A stretch of DNA of 64,000 nucleotides from Jannaschia sp. GRR-S6-38 (GCF_029853695.1 NZ_CP122537.1:2749501-2813500), one strand, 5' to 3'; counted from the first letter of the stretch, positions 37,713 to 47,239 are shown. The notes: generated by a model not told the origin, from the sequence alone. Made by a program: numbers and translations.

Positions 37713-38876
37713 ATGTCGGGCGCAAGTCAGGTGTCGGTCCGGGTCTCGGACCGCAGCCAGGTCGACCCGTTCATCGTGATGGACGTGATGGAACGCGCGC
37801 GCCGGGCGGAAGCGGCGGGCCGCTCGATCATCCACATGGAAGTGGGTCAGCCCGGCACGCCCGCCCCCCAGGCCGCGCGCGATGGGCTGGTGGCGGCGAT
37901 GCAGGCGGGGCCGCTGGGCTATACCGTCGCGCTGGGCCTGCCCGAGCTGCGCGCCCGGATCGCACGGCTCTACCGCGACTGGTACGGCCTCGAGCTCGAC
38001 CCCGAGCGCGTGGTGGTGACCGCCGGCTCGTCGGCGGCGTTCCTCTTGGCCTTCACCGCGCTGTTCGACGCGGGCGAGAAGGTGGGGCTTGGGCTGCCGG
38101 GCTATCCCTCCTACCGGCAGATTCTGCGCGCGCTGTCGCTGGAGGCGGTCGGCATCGAGACGCAGGCCGAGAACCGCTTCCAGCCGGTCGCGCGTGAATT
38201 GCCGCCCGACCTCGCCGGGCTGATCGTCGCCTCGCCGGCCAATCCCACGGGCACGATGCTCGACAAGCCCGCGCTCGCCGCGCTGATCGCGGCCTGCGCG
38301 GCGAACGGGACGGCCTTCGTCAGCGACGAGATCTATCACGGCATCCAGTACGAGGGCCGCGCCGTCAGCGCGCTTGAGGTGTCGGACGACGTCTACGTCA
38401 TCAACTCCTTCTCGAAATATTTCAGCATGACCGGCTGGCGGATCGGCTGGATGGTCGTGCCCGAGGCCCATATCCGCACCATCGAGCGGCTGGCGCAGAA
38501 CATGTTCATCTGCGCACCCCATGCCAGCCAGGTGGCCGCGCTGCACGCCATGGATGCCGAGGCCGAGCTGCGCGCCAATCTCGAAATCTATGCCGAGAAC
38601 CGCCGCCTGATGCTGGACGGCCTGCCCCGCGCGGGCTTCGACCGGATCGCGCCGCCGGACGGGGCGTTCTACGTCTACGCCGATGTCTCGGGCCTGACCG
38701 ATGACAGCCTCGGCTTCGCCGCCCGGATTCTCGACGAGGCTGGGGTCGCGGTCACGCCGGGGCTGGATTTCGACCCCGGGCGCGGGGCCGGGACGCTGCG
38801 CTTCAGCTACGCGCGCGCCACGGCCGACATCGCCGAGGGGCTGGTCCGGCTGGAGCGGTTCATGGGGCGGCGATGA
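37713..38876 (+). CDS. PLP-dependent class I/II aminotransferase
   Basis: 387 residues, fold-type I aminotransferase. Motifs include IIHMEVGQPGTPAPQAARDG, GYTVALGLPELRARIARLY, VTAGSSAAFLLAFTALFD, IVASPANPTGTMLDKPAL, VSDEIYHGIQYEG and the PLP lysine in NSFSKYFSMTGWRIGW. The amino-acid substrate is not predictable. The last ATGA overlaps the amidase gene start. A start at 37701 (MERRMSGA) is equally possible. It is the first gene of the pair, opposite the M48 protease gene. Confidence 0.92.
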   Translation: MSGASQVSVRVSDRSQVDPFIVMDVMERARRAEAAGRSIIHMEVGQPGTPAPQAARDGLVAAMQAGPLGYTVALGLPELRARIARLYRDWYGLELDPERVVVTAGSSAAFLLAFTALFDAGEKVGLGLPGYPSYRQILRALSLEAVGIETQAENRFQPVARELPPDLAGLIVASPANPTGTMLDKPALAALIAACAANGTAFVSDEIYHGIQYEGRAVSALEVSDDVYVINSFSKYFSMTGWRIGWMVVPEAHIRTIERLAQNMFICAPHASQVAALHAMDAEAELRANLEIYAENRRLMLDGLPRAGFDRIAPPDGAFYVYADVSGLTDDSLGFAARILDEAGVAVTPGLDFDPGRGAGTLRFSYARATADIAEGLVRLERFMGRR

Positions 38877-40039
38877 TCCCTCTGCTTCGCGCGACCCTGC
38901 TGGCCGTCGCGCTCGCGCTGCCGGCGCAGGCGCAGGATTTCACCGCCCGCGCGCAGGTCACCGCCGCCGAGATCGAGGCAGGCCGGCGCGGCGCGGCGCT
39001 GGAGATCGCGCTCAGCCAGCCGGTGCCCTGGCGGGTCTTCCTGAAGGACGCGCCCTGGCGGCTGATCCTCGACACGTCCGAGATCGACTGGTCCGGGCTG
39101 CCCGCCACCGAGGGCGTGGCCACCGGCCGCGTCGCGCCGGGCTGGTCGCGGCTGGTGCTGTCGCTGGACGGGCCCGCGCGGATCGACCGGGCCTGGATGG
39201 AGACGGGCGAGATCGGTGCGATCATCCACGTGCGCGCCGAGGCGGGCGAGGGCGCGCCCGGCCCGCTGATCGAGCGCGGCTGGGATCGCGTGCCGCAGGC
39301 CGTCGAAACCCCCGCGCGTCCCCGCCAGACCGGCGACCGCCCGCTGGTCGTGGCGCTCGACCCCGGGCATGGCGGCATCGACCCGGGCGCGGAGCGCGGC
39401 GGCACGACCGAGGCGGTGCTGATGCTCCGCTTCGCGCGCGAGCTGGCCGAGGTGCTGCGCCGCGAGGGGCATGTCGTGGTCCTGACGCGCGAGAGCGACG
39501 AGTTCGTGGGTCTGCGCGGGCGCTCCGCCGTCGCGCGGGCGGCGGGGGCCGACCTGATGATCTCGCTCCATGCCGACGCGCTGGACGGCGGCGGCGCGGA
39601 TGGCGCCAGCGTCTACACGCTCGACGCCGAGACCGGCGAGGGCATCGCGGCCGAACTGGCCGCGCGGCAGGGGCGGGGCGATCTGCTCTTGGGCGTCGAG
39701 CTGGAGGATCGCGGCGACGAGATCGCGCAGGTCCTGATCGACCTCGCCCGCGCCGAGACCGCGCCCCGCGCCGACGCCCTGGCCGACGCGCTGGTCGCGG
39801 GGATCGGCGCCGCGGGGCTCAATCTGCACACGCGCCCGCGGCTCGGGGCGGAATTCACCGTGCTTAAGGCGCCCGATATCCCGTCGGTCCTGCTAGAACT
39901 GGGCTTCATGTCCGACGAGGGCGATCTGCAGAACCTGCTCTCGCCCGACTGGCGCGCGCGCATGGCGACCGCGATCGCCCGCGGGATCGAGGCCTGGGCC
40001 GTGGCCGATGCCGCCGAGGCCCTGCGCCTGCGCCGCTAG
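38873..40039 (+). CDS. N-acetylmuramoyl-L-alanine amidase (AmiC-type)
   Basis: 388 residues with a signal peptide (LLAVALALPAQAQ), an AMIN-like N-terminal domain (about 20-140) and an Amidase_3 zinc domain. The catalytic motifs are VVALDPGHGGIDPGAERGGT (His and Glu region), DLMISLHADALDGGGADGAS, and PSVLLELGFMSDEGDLQNLL with the conserved glutamate. It cleaves the peptide from glycan strands during cell separation. The start codon overlaps the aminotransferase stop. PBP1a follows, so wall cutting and synthesis genes are neighbours. Confidence 0.94.
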   Translation: MIPLLRATLLAVALALPAQAQDFTARAQVTAAEIEAGRRGAALEIALSQPVPWRVFLKDAPWRLILDTSEIDWSGLPATEGVATGRVAPGWSRLVLSLDGPARIDRAWMETGEIGAIIHVRAEAGEGAPGPLIERGWDRVPQAVETPARPRQTGDRPLVVALDPGHGGIDPGAERGGTTEAVLMLRFARELAEVLRREGHVVVLTRESDEFVGLRGRSAVARAAGADLMISLHADALDGGGADGASVYTLDAETGEGIAAELAARQGRGDLLLGVELEDRGDEIAQVLIDLARAETAPRADALADALVAGIGAAGLNLHTRPRLGAEFTVLKAPDIPSVLLELGFMSDEGDLQNLLSPDWRARMATAIARGIEAWAVADAAEALRLRR

Positions 40040-40120
40040 GCCCGCGCGACCCTCACGCCCATGTGATGCGGACGCCGCGTCATCGCTGCGCGGGGACCTG
40101 CCCGCAGGCCCCGGCGCGCT

Positions 40121-40149
40121 TTGACCCGGCCCGGGCCCGCGCGTATACG
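40121..40149 (+). promoter_or_regulatory. Sigma-70-type promoter for the PBP1a gene
   Basis: TTGACC, a 17-bp spacer and TATACG form a near-consensus housekeeping promoter. The predicted transcription start, about 40156, falls almost on the first possible ATG (40158), favouring the ATG at 40176, which has an AGGGA ribosome-binding site. Confidence 0.65.
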
Positions 40150-40175
40150 GGGCCCGAATGGCAGGGAATTCCGAC

Positions 40176-42752
40176 ATGGCAGTCAACGTGATGAAGGCGA
40201 CCGGCGGCTGGGCGTGGCGCGCGCTGAACGGGCTTTTCATGTTCGTTCTGGCGACGGTCGGCGCGGTGTTCTCGGCGGTGACGCTTGGCATCATCGCGGC
40301 CGCGCTGACGGTGGGCGCGATCCTGTGGATGTATGGCCGCGACCTGCCCAACCACGAACAGCTTGCCTCCTACACGCCGCCCACGATCAGCCGGATCTAT
40401 TCCGGCGAGGGTCGCCTGATGGACGAGTTCGCGCAGGAGCGGCGCCTCTTCGCCCCCGCTGACGAGATCCCGGATCTGGTCAAGCAGGCCTTCATCTCGG
40501 CGGAGGACAAGAACTTCTACCGCCACGCGGGCTACGACCCGATGGGCATGGTCGCCGCCGCCGTGACCGCGGCCCGCGGCGGGCGGCTGCGCGGCGCCTC
40601 GACGATCACGCAGCAGGTGATGAAGAACTTCCTTCTGTCCTCGGACCGCTCCGCCGAGCGCAAGGTGAAGGAGATCATCCTCGCCTCGCGCATCGAGGAG
40701 ACGCTGTCGAAGGAGGACATTCTCGAGCTTTACATGAACGAGATCTTTCTCGGGCAGAACAGCTACGGCGTGGCCGCCGCCGCGCAGACCTATTTCAACA
40801 AGCCGCTGGCCGACCTGACGCTGGAGGAGGCCGCTTACCTGGCGATCCTGCCCAAGGCGCCCTCGGATTATCACCCCGTCCGCCAGGTCGAGCGCGCGAT
40901 CGACCGGCGCAACTTCGTGCTGCGCGAGATGTGGGAGAACGGCTACATCACCCGCGCCGAGATGGAGCGCGCGCAGCTCGCGCCGCTTCTGACGGTGCAG
41001 TCGGGCCATTACCCGCCCTTCCGCGCGCAGCTGCCGCCGCGCGACTATTTCACCGACGAGATCCGCCGCCAGTTGACCCGCGATTTCGGCGAGGAGGAAT
41101 TCTTCACGCAAGGCTTCACCGTCCGCGCCACCGTCGATGCCGAGATGCAATCCGTCGCCGCGCGCGCGCTGCGTGACGCGCTGGAGAGCTTCGACCGCAG
41201 CCGCGGTATCTGGCGCGGCACCGGCAAGACGCTCCCGGCCGAGACGCTGGCCGAGGAGGCCGCCTGGCGCGACGCGCTGAGCGGCGCCGACGTGGCCCGC
41301 GACATCGACCTCGGCGGACGCTGGCACCCCGCCGTGGTGCTCGACGTGGCCGAGCAGAGCCTGACCCTCGGGGTCGAGGACGTGGACGGCACCGTCGCGA
41401 TCCCGCGCGACGACATTTCCTGGATGCGCGGCGACTTCTTCGAGAATTTCGAGCCCGGCGACGTGGTCCATACCCGCCGGACCGAGGGCGATGCGGGCTG
41501 GACCCTGCGCCAGGTGCCCGAAGTGCAGGGCGGCTTCATGGCGATGGACGTCAACACGGGCCGTGTGATCGCGATGCAGGGCGGCTTCAGCTACCAGCAC
41601 TCGGTCTTCAACCGCGCCACCCAGGCGACGCGGCAGCCCGGATCCAGCTTCAAGCCCTTCGTCTACGCCGCAGCGCTCGACTCGGGCTATCAGCCCAACA
41701 CCATCGTCGTGGATGCGCCCATCGAGATCGACCAGGGCAACGGCGAGATCTGGCGCCCGACCAACGCGTCGAACCGGTTCTACGGCCCCTCGCCGCTGCG
41801 CACCGGGATCGAGCGGTCGCGGAACCTGATGACCGTCCGCCTGGCGCAGGATGTCGGCATGGGCGTCGTGGGCAGCTACGCGGAGCGCTTCGGGGTCTAT
41901 GACCGGATGGATCGGCTTCTGGCCAACTCGCTCGGCTCGCAGGAATCGACGCTCTACAAGATGGTCGCCGCCTACGCGATGTTCGCCAATGGCGGCGAGC
42001 GGGTGGAGCCGACGCTGGTCGACCGCATCCAGGACCGCTACGGCCGCACGGTCTACCAGCACGACAAGCGCGACTGCGCCGATTGCGAGCAGTTCGCCTC
42101 GCTGACCGACGGCTTCGGGCCGCGCATCGTGTCGAACCGCGAGCGGGTGATGGATCCGATCACGGCCTATCAGCTGACCTCGATGATGACCGGCGTGGTC
42201 GAGCGGGGCACCGCCTCGCGCACCGTCAACCTGCCGGTTCCGATCGCCGGCAAGACGGGCACGACGAACGACTCCAAGGACGTATGGTTCATCGGCTTCT
42301 CCAGCCAGATCGTCGCCGGCTGCTACATCGGCTACGACCGGCCCCGCAGCATGGGGTCCGGCGCATCGGGCGGCGGCATGTGCGGCCCGGTCTTCCAGGC
42401 CTTCATGGAGGAGGCGATCGAGAAATACGGCGGCGGTCCCTTCGAGGTGCCGGAGGGCGGGCATTTCGTGAAGATCGACCGCTACAGCGGCGCGGTCCTG
42501 CCCGAGAGCAGCACTGGCGAGCATGTCGTGGCCGAGTATTTCCGCGACGGCGAGGATCCGTTCTCGGGCCTGGGCAGCGGGCTGATCATCGATGGTGGCT
42601 TCGCCATGGCGGGCGATCTGCCGCTCTTCGGGCGCGGCGAGGGCGAGGAGGAGGGCGGCGGCAGCACGCAGGTCCAGACCTCGACGGGCCGCACCGTGGT
42701 CGTGCCGGAACGCGCCACCTTCGGGTCGCTCAGTTCGGGCGGGCTCTACTAG
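40176..42752 (+). CDS. mrcA: Penicillin-binding protein 1A
   Basis: 858 residues, bifunctional peptidoglycan synthase. It has one N-terminal membrane helix (LNGLFMFVLATVGAVFSAVT), a GT51 glycosyltransferase domain with E110 in SAEDKNFYRHAGYDPMG, GASTITQQVMKNFLL and ELYMNEIFLGQNSYGVAAAA, an OB-like insert, and a transpeptidase domain. The catalytic serine S490 lies in TRQPGSSFKPFVYAAAL, and GKTGTTND is the KTG box. It elongates glycan strands and cross-links them. The promoter position argues for ATG 40176 rather than 40158. prfB is downstream. Confidence 0.95.
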   Translation: MAVNVMKATGGWAWRALNGLFMFVLATVGAVFSAVTLGIIAAALTVGAILWMYGRDLPNHEQLASYTPPTISRIYSGEGRLMDEFAQERRLFAPADEIPDLVKQAFISAEDKNFYRHAGYDPMGMVAAAVTAARGGRLRGASTITQQVMKNFLLSSDRSAERKVKEIILASRIEETLSKEDILELYMNEIFLGQNSYGVAAAAQTYFNKPLADLTLEEAAYLAILPKAPSDYHPVRQVERAIDRRNFVLREMWENGYITRAEMERAQLAPLLTVQSGHYPPFRAQLPPRDYFTDEIRRQLTRDFGEEEFFTQGFTVRATVDAEMQSVAARALRDALESFDRSRGIWRGTGKTLPAETLAEEAAWRDALSGADVARDIDLGGRWHPAVVLDVAEQSLTLGVEDVDGTVAIPRDDISWMRGDFFENFEPGDVVHTRRTEGDAGWTLRQVPEVQGGFMAMDVNTGRVIAMQGGFSYQHSVFNRATQATRQPGSSFKPFVYAAALDSGYQPNTIVVDAPIEIDQGNGEIWRPTNASNRFYGPSPLRTGIERSRNLMTVRLAQDVGMGVVGSYAERFGVYDRMDRLLANSLGSQESTLYKMVAAYAMFANGGERVEPTLVDRIQDRYGRTVYQHDKRDCADCEQFASLTDGFGPRIVSNRERVMDPITAYQLTSMMTGVVERGTASRTVNLPVPIAGKTGTTNDSKDVWFIGFSSQIVAGCYIGYDRPRSMGSGASGGGMCGPVFQAFMEEAIEKYGGGPFEVPEGGHFVKIDRYSGAVLPESSTGEHVVAEYFRDGEDPFSGLGSGLIIDGGFAMAGDLPLFGRGEGEEEGGGSTQVQTSTGRTVVVPERATFGSLSSGGLY

Positions 42753-42823
42753 GGCGCGGCCCCCGCGCACCTTGTCGCCCGCCCGCGCAGGGGTTACCTC
42801 CGGCCCAAACCCGCGGAGGCATC

Positions 42824-43945
42824 ATGCGCGCAGAAGTCCAGAACAACGTCGAGGCGATCGGCAAGTCGATCGCGCTGCTCAAGCGGCGCCTCGACTGGGA
42901 AACCGCGCCCCACCGGCTGGAAGAATTCAACGCGATGATCGAGGATCCCACGCTGTGGGACGATCCGGCGCGCGCGCAGAAGCTGATGCGCGACCGGCAA
43001 GGCCTGATGGACGCGATGGAGAGCATCACGACGCTGGAGCGCGACACCAGCGACAATGTCGAGATGATCGAGCTGGGCGAGGCCGAGGACGACACCGAGG
43101 TCGTCGCCGAGGCCGAGGCCGCCATCGCGCGCCTCGTCGACAAGGCCGCGGAGAAGGAGCTCGAGGCGCTGCTCGACGGCGAGGCGGACGGCAACGACAC
43201 CTTCCTCGAGATCAACGCAGGCGCCGGCGGCACCGAGGCCTGCGACTGGGCCGAGATGCTGCAGCGCATGTATGTCCGCTGGGCCAACAAGCGCGGCTTC
43301 GACGTCGAGCTTCAGGCGCAGGAGATGGGCGGCGAGGCCGGGATCAAGTCGGCCTCCTACAAGATCAGCGGCAAGAACGCCTATGGCTGGCTCAAGTCGG
43401 AGTCGGGCGTGCACCGGCTGGTGCGCATCTCGCCCTTCGGCAAGGGCACGCGCGAGACGAGCTTCGCCTCGGTCTGGGTCTACCCGGTCGTCGACGACAA
43501 TATCGATATCGACGTGGCCCCGAACGAGATCCGCATCGACACCTATCGCAGCTCGGGCGCGGGCGGCCAGCACGTGAACACCACCGACTCGGCGGTGCGC
43601 ATCACGCATATCCCGACCGGCATCGTGGTCACCTCGTCCGAGAAGTCGCAGCACCAGAACCGCGATATCGCGATGAAGGCGCTGAAATCGCGCCTCTACC
43701 AGATGGAGCTGGACCGCCGGAACGCCGAGATCAACGCCGCGCACGAGGCCAAGGGCGATGCCGGCTGGGGCAACCAGATCCGCTCCTACGTGCTGCAGCC
43801 ATACCAGATGGTGAAGGACCTGCGGACAGGCTACGAGACCTCGGACACGTCGGGCGTGCTGGACGGCGATCTCGACGCGATCATGGCGTCGGTCCTGGCC
43901 TCCAACGCCAGCGGCAAGAGCCGGGCGGATGCCGTGGCCGAGTGA
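42824..43945 (+). CDS. prfB: Peptide chain release factor 2
   Basis: 373 residues. It recognises UGA and UAA: the anticodon-like SPF motif is present (HRLVRISPFGKG). The GGQ motif that triggers peptide release is in RSSGAGGQHVNTTDSAVR. Unlike E. coli prfB, the reading frame is continuous, so no programmed +1 frameshift controls it. RF2-specific NAGAGGTEACDWAEML is also present. Confidence 0.97.
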   Translation: MRAEVQNNVEAIGKSIALLKRRLDWETAPHRLEEFNAMIEDPTLWDDPARAQKLMRDRQGLMDAMESITTLERDTSDNVEMIELGEAEDDTEVVAEAEAAIARLVDKAAEKELEALLDGEADGNDTFLEINAGAGGTEACDWAEMLQRMYVRWANKRGFDVELQAQEMGGEAGIKSASYKISGKNAYGWLKSESGVHRLVRISPFGKGTRETSFASVWVYPVVDDNIDIDVAPNEIRIDTYRSSGAGGQHVNTTDSAVRITHIPTGIVVTSSEKSQHQNRDIAMKALKSRLYQMELDRRNAEINAAHEAKGDAGWGNQIRSYVLQPYQMVKDLRTGYETSDTSGVLDGDLDAIMASVLASNASGKSRADAVAE

Positions 43946-43979
43946 CGGCCCGGGCCGGACGATCTACGCCTGACACCCG

Positions 43980-45356
43980 TCACACCACGCGCAGTCCCTC
44001 GCGCTGCGGCAGGCGCATGATCCCCGCGATCAGCGCGGCGCCCGTGGCCGCGCCGTCCTCGGCGGCGATCTCCTCGCCCAGTTCGGCCGCTCCGGGATAG
44101 TCGAACCGGCTGAGCAACCCGGTCAGCGCCGCCTCGCCGGCCTCGGCATCGAAATTCTTCCGCGACAGCGTGACGGCCACGCCCAGATCGGCCAGCCGCG
44201 CCGCGTTGTCGGGCTGATCACCGCCCACCGGCACCACCAGTTGTGGCCGCCCCGATCGCAGCGCCTCGGCGCTGGTGCCCATGCCGCCATGGTGCAGGAT
44301 CGCCGCCGCGCGCGGGAAGAGCGGCGCGTGCGGCGCGTAGGGCAGGGCCATGAGGTCGGGGCCGCCCGGTACCTCCGCCGCGCCATGCAGCAGCACCGCG
44401 CGCAGGCCCATGGCGCGCGCCATCGCCACCGCCTCCTGCCAGAAATCCGGTCCGTTCAGCCCCTGGGCGATGCTGCCCAGCGTCACCACCAGCGGCGCGG
44501 GCCCGGCATCGAGAAACGCCGCCAGCGCGTCGGGCAGATCGCCCACGGGCGGGGGCGGAAAGCCGGTCAGGCGCAGGTCCGGATGGGCGTCGGCGGGCAG
44601 GGGCGCGAAGCGCTCCGACCAGTGGCCGAGCCGCAGCGGCACATCGCCCGCATGGTCCAGAAGCGGCGTGCCGTCGAAGCGCGGCAGGCCCATCCCAGCG
44701 CGCACCCGGTTCAGCCCGCGCCGGTGGCGCAATGTCAGGACCCCGCGCCCGGCCGTCATCAGCGCGCGGTTCCAGGCCCGCGCCACGGCCCCTTGCGGCG
44801 CACGCACGGCCAGCCCGAAGCCGCGCGCCCGGGGCGGGTCCAGCGCCGAGAGAGTGAGCATGGGCTGCAGGGTCAGCGGGACATAGGGCTTGCCCGCCAG
44901 CTCGGCGGCCAGCGGCGCGTTCAGCGCGAAGGTCGTGCCCGTCACCGCCGCCGCATCGACGCAGAGCGGGCGCAGCGCCTCGACCATCTCGGGCAGCATC
45001 GGGATCGCCACCTTCGAGATCAGCGGCCCCGGATCGTGCAGGATCTGCGCCGCCACCTCGTCGCGGGTCACCCCAAGCGCGGCGCAGACCTCCGCTTGGC
45101 TGGGCCCGACGGGCGTCGCCAGGAGCCCCCAGCGCCGCGCCATGTCGCAATCCTCGGGCGAGAGCGCGAGCCGCGCTTCGACGCCCAGTACCTCCAGCGC
45201 GCGGGCGAGCGACAGCACCGGATAGAGATCGCCGAGCGAGCCGATCGTGGTCAGCACGACGGCCGCGCGCGTGCCGTCGGGGATGCGGCCCTCCAGCCCC
45301 GGAAGACGCGAAACCCCGCCCCTCGGAAGGGGCGGGGTCCGCATGTCGTCGCTCAT
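43980..45356 (-). CDS. UDP-glycosyltransferase-like (UGT/GT1 family)
   Basis: 458 residues, GT-B fold. The N-terminal domain begins AAVVLTTIGSLGDLYPVLSL. The C-terminal donor-binding motif is HHGGMGTSAEALRSGRPQLV, then PVGGDQPDNAARLADLGVAV. This family transfers sugars to lipids, sterols or natural products; acceptor unknown. The first 30 residues before the family start are unusual (RTPPLPRGGVSRLPGLEGR) and coincide with a strong terminator-like hairpin. The true start may be further in, for example GTG 45257. Confidence 0.85.
   Translation of the reverse strand: MSDDMRTPPLPRGGVSRLPGLEGRIPDGTRAAVVLTTIGSLGDLYPVLSLARALEVLGVEARLALSPEDCDMARRWGLLATPVGPSQAEVCAALGVTRDEVAAQILHDPGPLISKVAIPMLPEMVEALRPLCVDAAAVTGTTFALNAPLAAELAGKPYVPLTLQPMLTLSALDPPRARGFGLAVRAPQGAVARAWNRALMTAGRGVLTLRHRRGLNRVRAGMGLPRFDGTPLLDHAGDVPLRLGHWSERFAPLPADAHPDLRLTGFPPPPVGDLPDALAAFLDAGPAPLVVTLGSIAQGLNGPDFWQEAVAMARAMGLRAVLLHGAAEVPGGPDLMALPYAPHAPLFPRAAAILHHGGMGTSAEALRSGRPQLVVPVGGDQPDNAARLADLGVAVTLSRKNFDAEAGEAALTGLLSRFDYPGAAELGEEIAAEDGAATGAALIAGIMRLPQREGLRVV
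45310..45338 (-). terminator. Strong hairpin after the bactofilin gene, within the annotated UGT 5' end
   Basis: On the minus strand ACCCCGCCCCT, a 4-nt loop, AGGGGCGGGGT and TTCGCG: a perfect 11-bp stem with a short T run, 26 bp after the bactofilin stop. It overlaps codons near the start of the UGT frame. That suggests termination of the M23-bactofilin operon and a later UGT start. Confidence 0.55.
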
Positions 45357-45363
45357 GTCCGGA

Positions 45364-45921
45364 TCAGGACTTGCTGGGCTCGGGCTTGGCCGGGGCCGAC
45401 TGGCCGCTGGCGGAGGCGGCCTGCGCCTGCGCCTGCGGCGACCGGGGCTTGCCGGCCTGGCCCAGCGGGTCGTCCTGCCGCTGCACCGCGCCTTCGAAAT
45501 GCGCGCCGCTCTCGATGGCGATGGTCTTGTGGATGATGTCGCCCTCGACCCGGGCGGTCGAAGTCAGGCGCACCTTCAGGCCGCGCACGCGGCCGACGAC
45601 GCGGCCGTTGACGACGATGTCGTCGGCGATCACCTCGCCGCGGACGGTGGCGCCTTCGCCGACGGTCAGCAGATGGGCCTGGATGTTGCCCTCGACCTCA
45701 CCCTCGATCTGGATGTCGCCGGAGGTCTTCAGATCGCCCTTCACGACCAGATCGGCCGAGAGCGAGGAGGGCGGGACCTTGGGCTTCATCGCCTGCGATC
45801 CGGCCCCGAGCTCGAGCCCGGCAGGCTTGGAGGGCGGCGCCGCCGGCGCGGTTCCGCCTTGCGGCGCGTTGGGCTTTTCGGCGTCGCCGCCGGGCTGGTT
45901 CAGCTTGGATTTAGAAAACAT
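45364..45921 (-). CDS. Bactofilin (polymer-forming cytoskeletal protein)
   Basis: 185 residues. A central right-handed beta-helix domain (SLSADLVVKGDLKTSGDIQI, EGEVEGNIQAHLLTVGEGAT, VRGEVIADDIVVNGRVVGRV, ARVEGDIIHKTIAIESGAHF) is flanked by disordered proline/alanine-rich tails. Bactofilins polymerise without nucleotides at the membrane and scaffold cell-wall enzymes. The gene overlaps the M23 peptidase gene by 11 bp, the classic bactofilin/peptidase pairing used for cell shape in several bacteria. It is transcribed after the peptidase. Confidence 0.93.
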   Translation of the reverse strand: MFSKSKLNQPGGDAEKPNAPQGGTAPAAPPSKPAGLELGAGSQAMKPKVPPSSLSADLVVKGDLKTSGDIQIEGEVEGNIQAHLLTVGEGATVRGEVIADDIVVNGRVVGRVRGLKVRLTSTARVEGDIIHKTIAIESGAHFEGAVQRQDDPLGQAGKPRSPQAQAQAASASGQSAPAKPEPSKS

Positions 45922-47239
45922 CCTGACCTGCGTTTATGAAGGTGACTGGGTTCAGGGCTTGCCCGCCGCGGCGGATCTCGTAGTGCAGATGCACGCCGGT
46001 CGAGCGTCCGGTGGTCCCCATACCACCGATGCGTTCCCCGCGCGAGACCCTTTGGCCGGTCCGCACGGATATGGAGTTAAGATGCGCATAGCGCGTCTCG
46101 AAACCCAGCGGATGCCGGATCTTCACCAGCTTGCCGTAGCCCGAGAGCCAGCCGGCATGGGTGACCACGCCTTCCGCCGTCGCGCGAATCTCCGATCCGC
46201 GCGGCCCGGCGAAATCCATCCCCGAATGCATCCGGCCCCAGCGCGGCCCGAAGCCCGAGGTGCGGCGATGCGGGCCCGGGACGGGATGCGCCAGCGGCAG
46301 GCTCTCGGCGGCGATGCGGTAGAGTTCGACCTCCTCCAGCCGGTTGAGCAGCCGGTTGGCGCGCTGCGTGTCCAGGTCCTCGCTCGCGGGCTCGCCGCGC
46401 GTCGACAGGACCAGCGGCTCCAGCGGGCCGCCCTGGCCGGAATAGCCGCGGCGCACCGTGTCGAGGATCGCATCGGGCGAGATGCCGGAGCGCTCGAAGA
46501 CTTTCTCCAGCGGCTCCAGCGAAACCTGCACGGCTTCCTCGAGCCGCGCGAAGATGCGGTCGTTGCGGTCGGCGACCAGCTCGGCCATCGCCTCCATCCG
46601 GTCGATCTCGGCATCGGCGCCGCGGGCCACGACGACCGCCTCGTCGCGCTCCAGCGCCGTGGCGTCCAGCACCTCGGCCAGCGCCGAGGCGGTGGCCTGC
46701 GCGTCGGCGGCCAGCCGTTCGGCGCGGGCGGCGGCCTCGGGTGCGTTGTCCAGCCGGGCCAGGGCGGCCTCGGTCTCGGCGCGGGCGGCGTCGCGCTCGG
46801 CCACGGTGCGGCGCAGCGTGCGCTGGATGACCTCGATCCCGGTCTCGAGCTCGCGCACGCGCTGCTCGCTCTCCAGAAGCTCGCCCTGCATCTTCGAGAC
46901 TTCCTCGAGCGCGGCATAGAAGCGCTCCAACGCCTGCTCGGCCTCGCGGGTGCGCGCGTCGCGCTCGTCCGAGAGCGCCTGCAGCCTGGTCTCGTAGGCC
47001 AGCTGCGCGCGCTCGGCCTGGTCGCGGGTCGAGCCCGAGGTGACGGCCCCGATCAGGAAGAAGGAGGTCACCACGACCATCCAGCCCAGCGCCAGCGCGC
47101 CGCCGCCCAGGATCGCGAACTGCGTCACGGGCCGCATTCGTACGAAGCGGGTTCCGTCGTCGGATTTCAGGAAGAGGCGTTGTTCGGGCAAATGGCGTTC
47201 GAGACGCGCGTTCAGTCTATCGGACAGGCGTTGCTTCAC
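45911..47239 (-). CDS. M23-family peptidoglycan endopeptidase with coiled coil
   Basis: 442 residues. A cytoplasmic start, one membrane helix (AILGGGALALGWMVVVTSFF), a long coiled coil (about 70-220), a linker and a C-terminal LytM/M23 domain. The zinc motifs are RMHSGMDFAGPRG (HxxxD) and GVHLHYEIRRGG (HxH), so the active site looks complete. It probably cleaves peptide cross-links. The overlap with bactofilin implies that the latter positions it, as with other shape-determining M23 proteases. Confidence 0.93.
   Translation of the reverse strand: MKQRLSDRLNARLERHLPEQRLFLKSDDGTRFVRMRPVTQFAILGGGALALGWMVVVTSFFLIGAVTSGSTRDQAERAQLAYETRLQALSDERDARTREAEQALERFYAALEEVSKMQGELLESEQRVRELETGIEVIQRTLRRTVAERDAARAETEAALARLDNAPEAAARAERLAADAQATASALAEVLDATALERDEAVVVARGADAEIDRMEAMAELVADRNDRIFARLEEAVQVSLEPLEKVFERSGISPDAILDTVRRGYSGQGGPLEPLVLSTRGEPASEDLDTQRANRLLNRLEEVELYRIAAESLPLAHPVPGPHRRTSGFGPRWGRMHSGMDFAGPRGSEIRATAEGVVTHAGWLSGYGKLVKIRHPLGFETRYAHLNSISVRTGQRVSRGERIGGMGTTGRSTGVHLHYEIRRGGQALNPVTFINAGQDVF

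Noticed and set aside
42824..42910. Programmed +1 frameshift in prfB
   Set aside because: The frame is continuous from ATG 42824 and no in-frame early UGA occurs.
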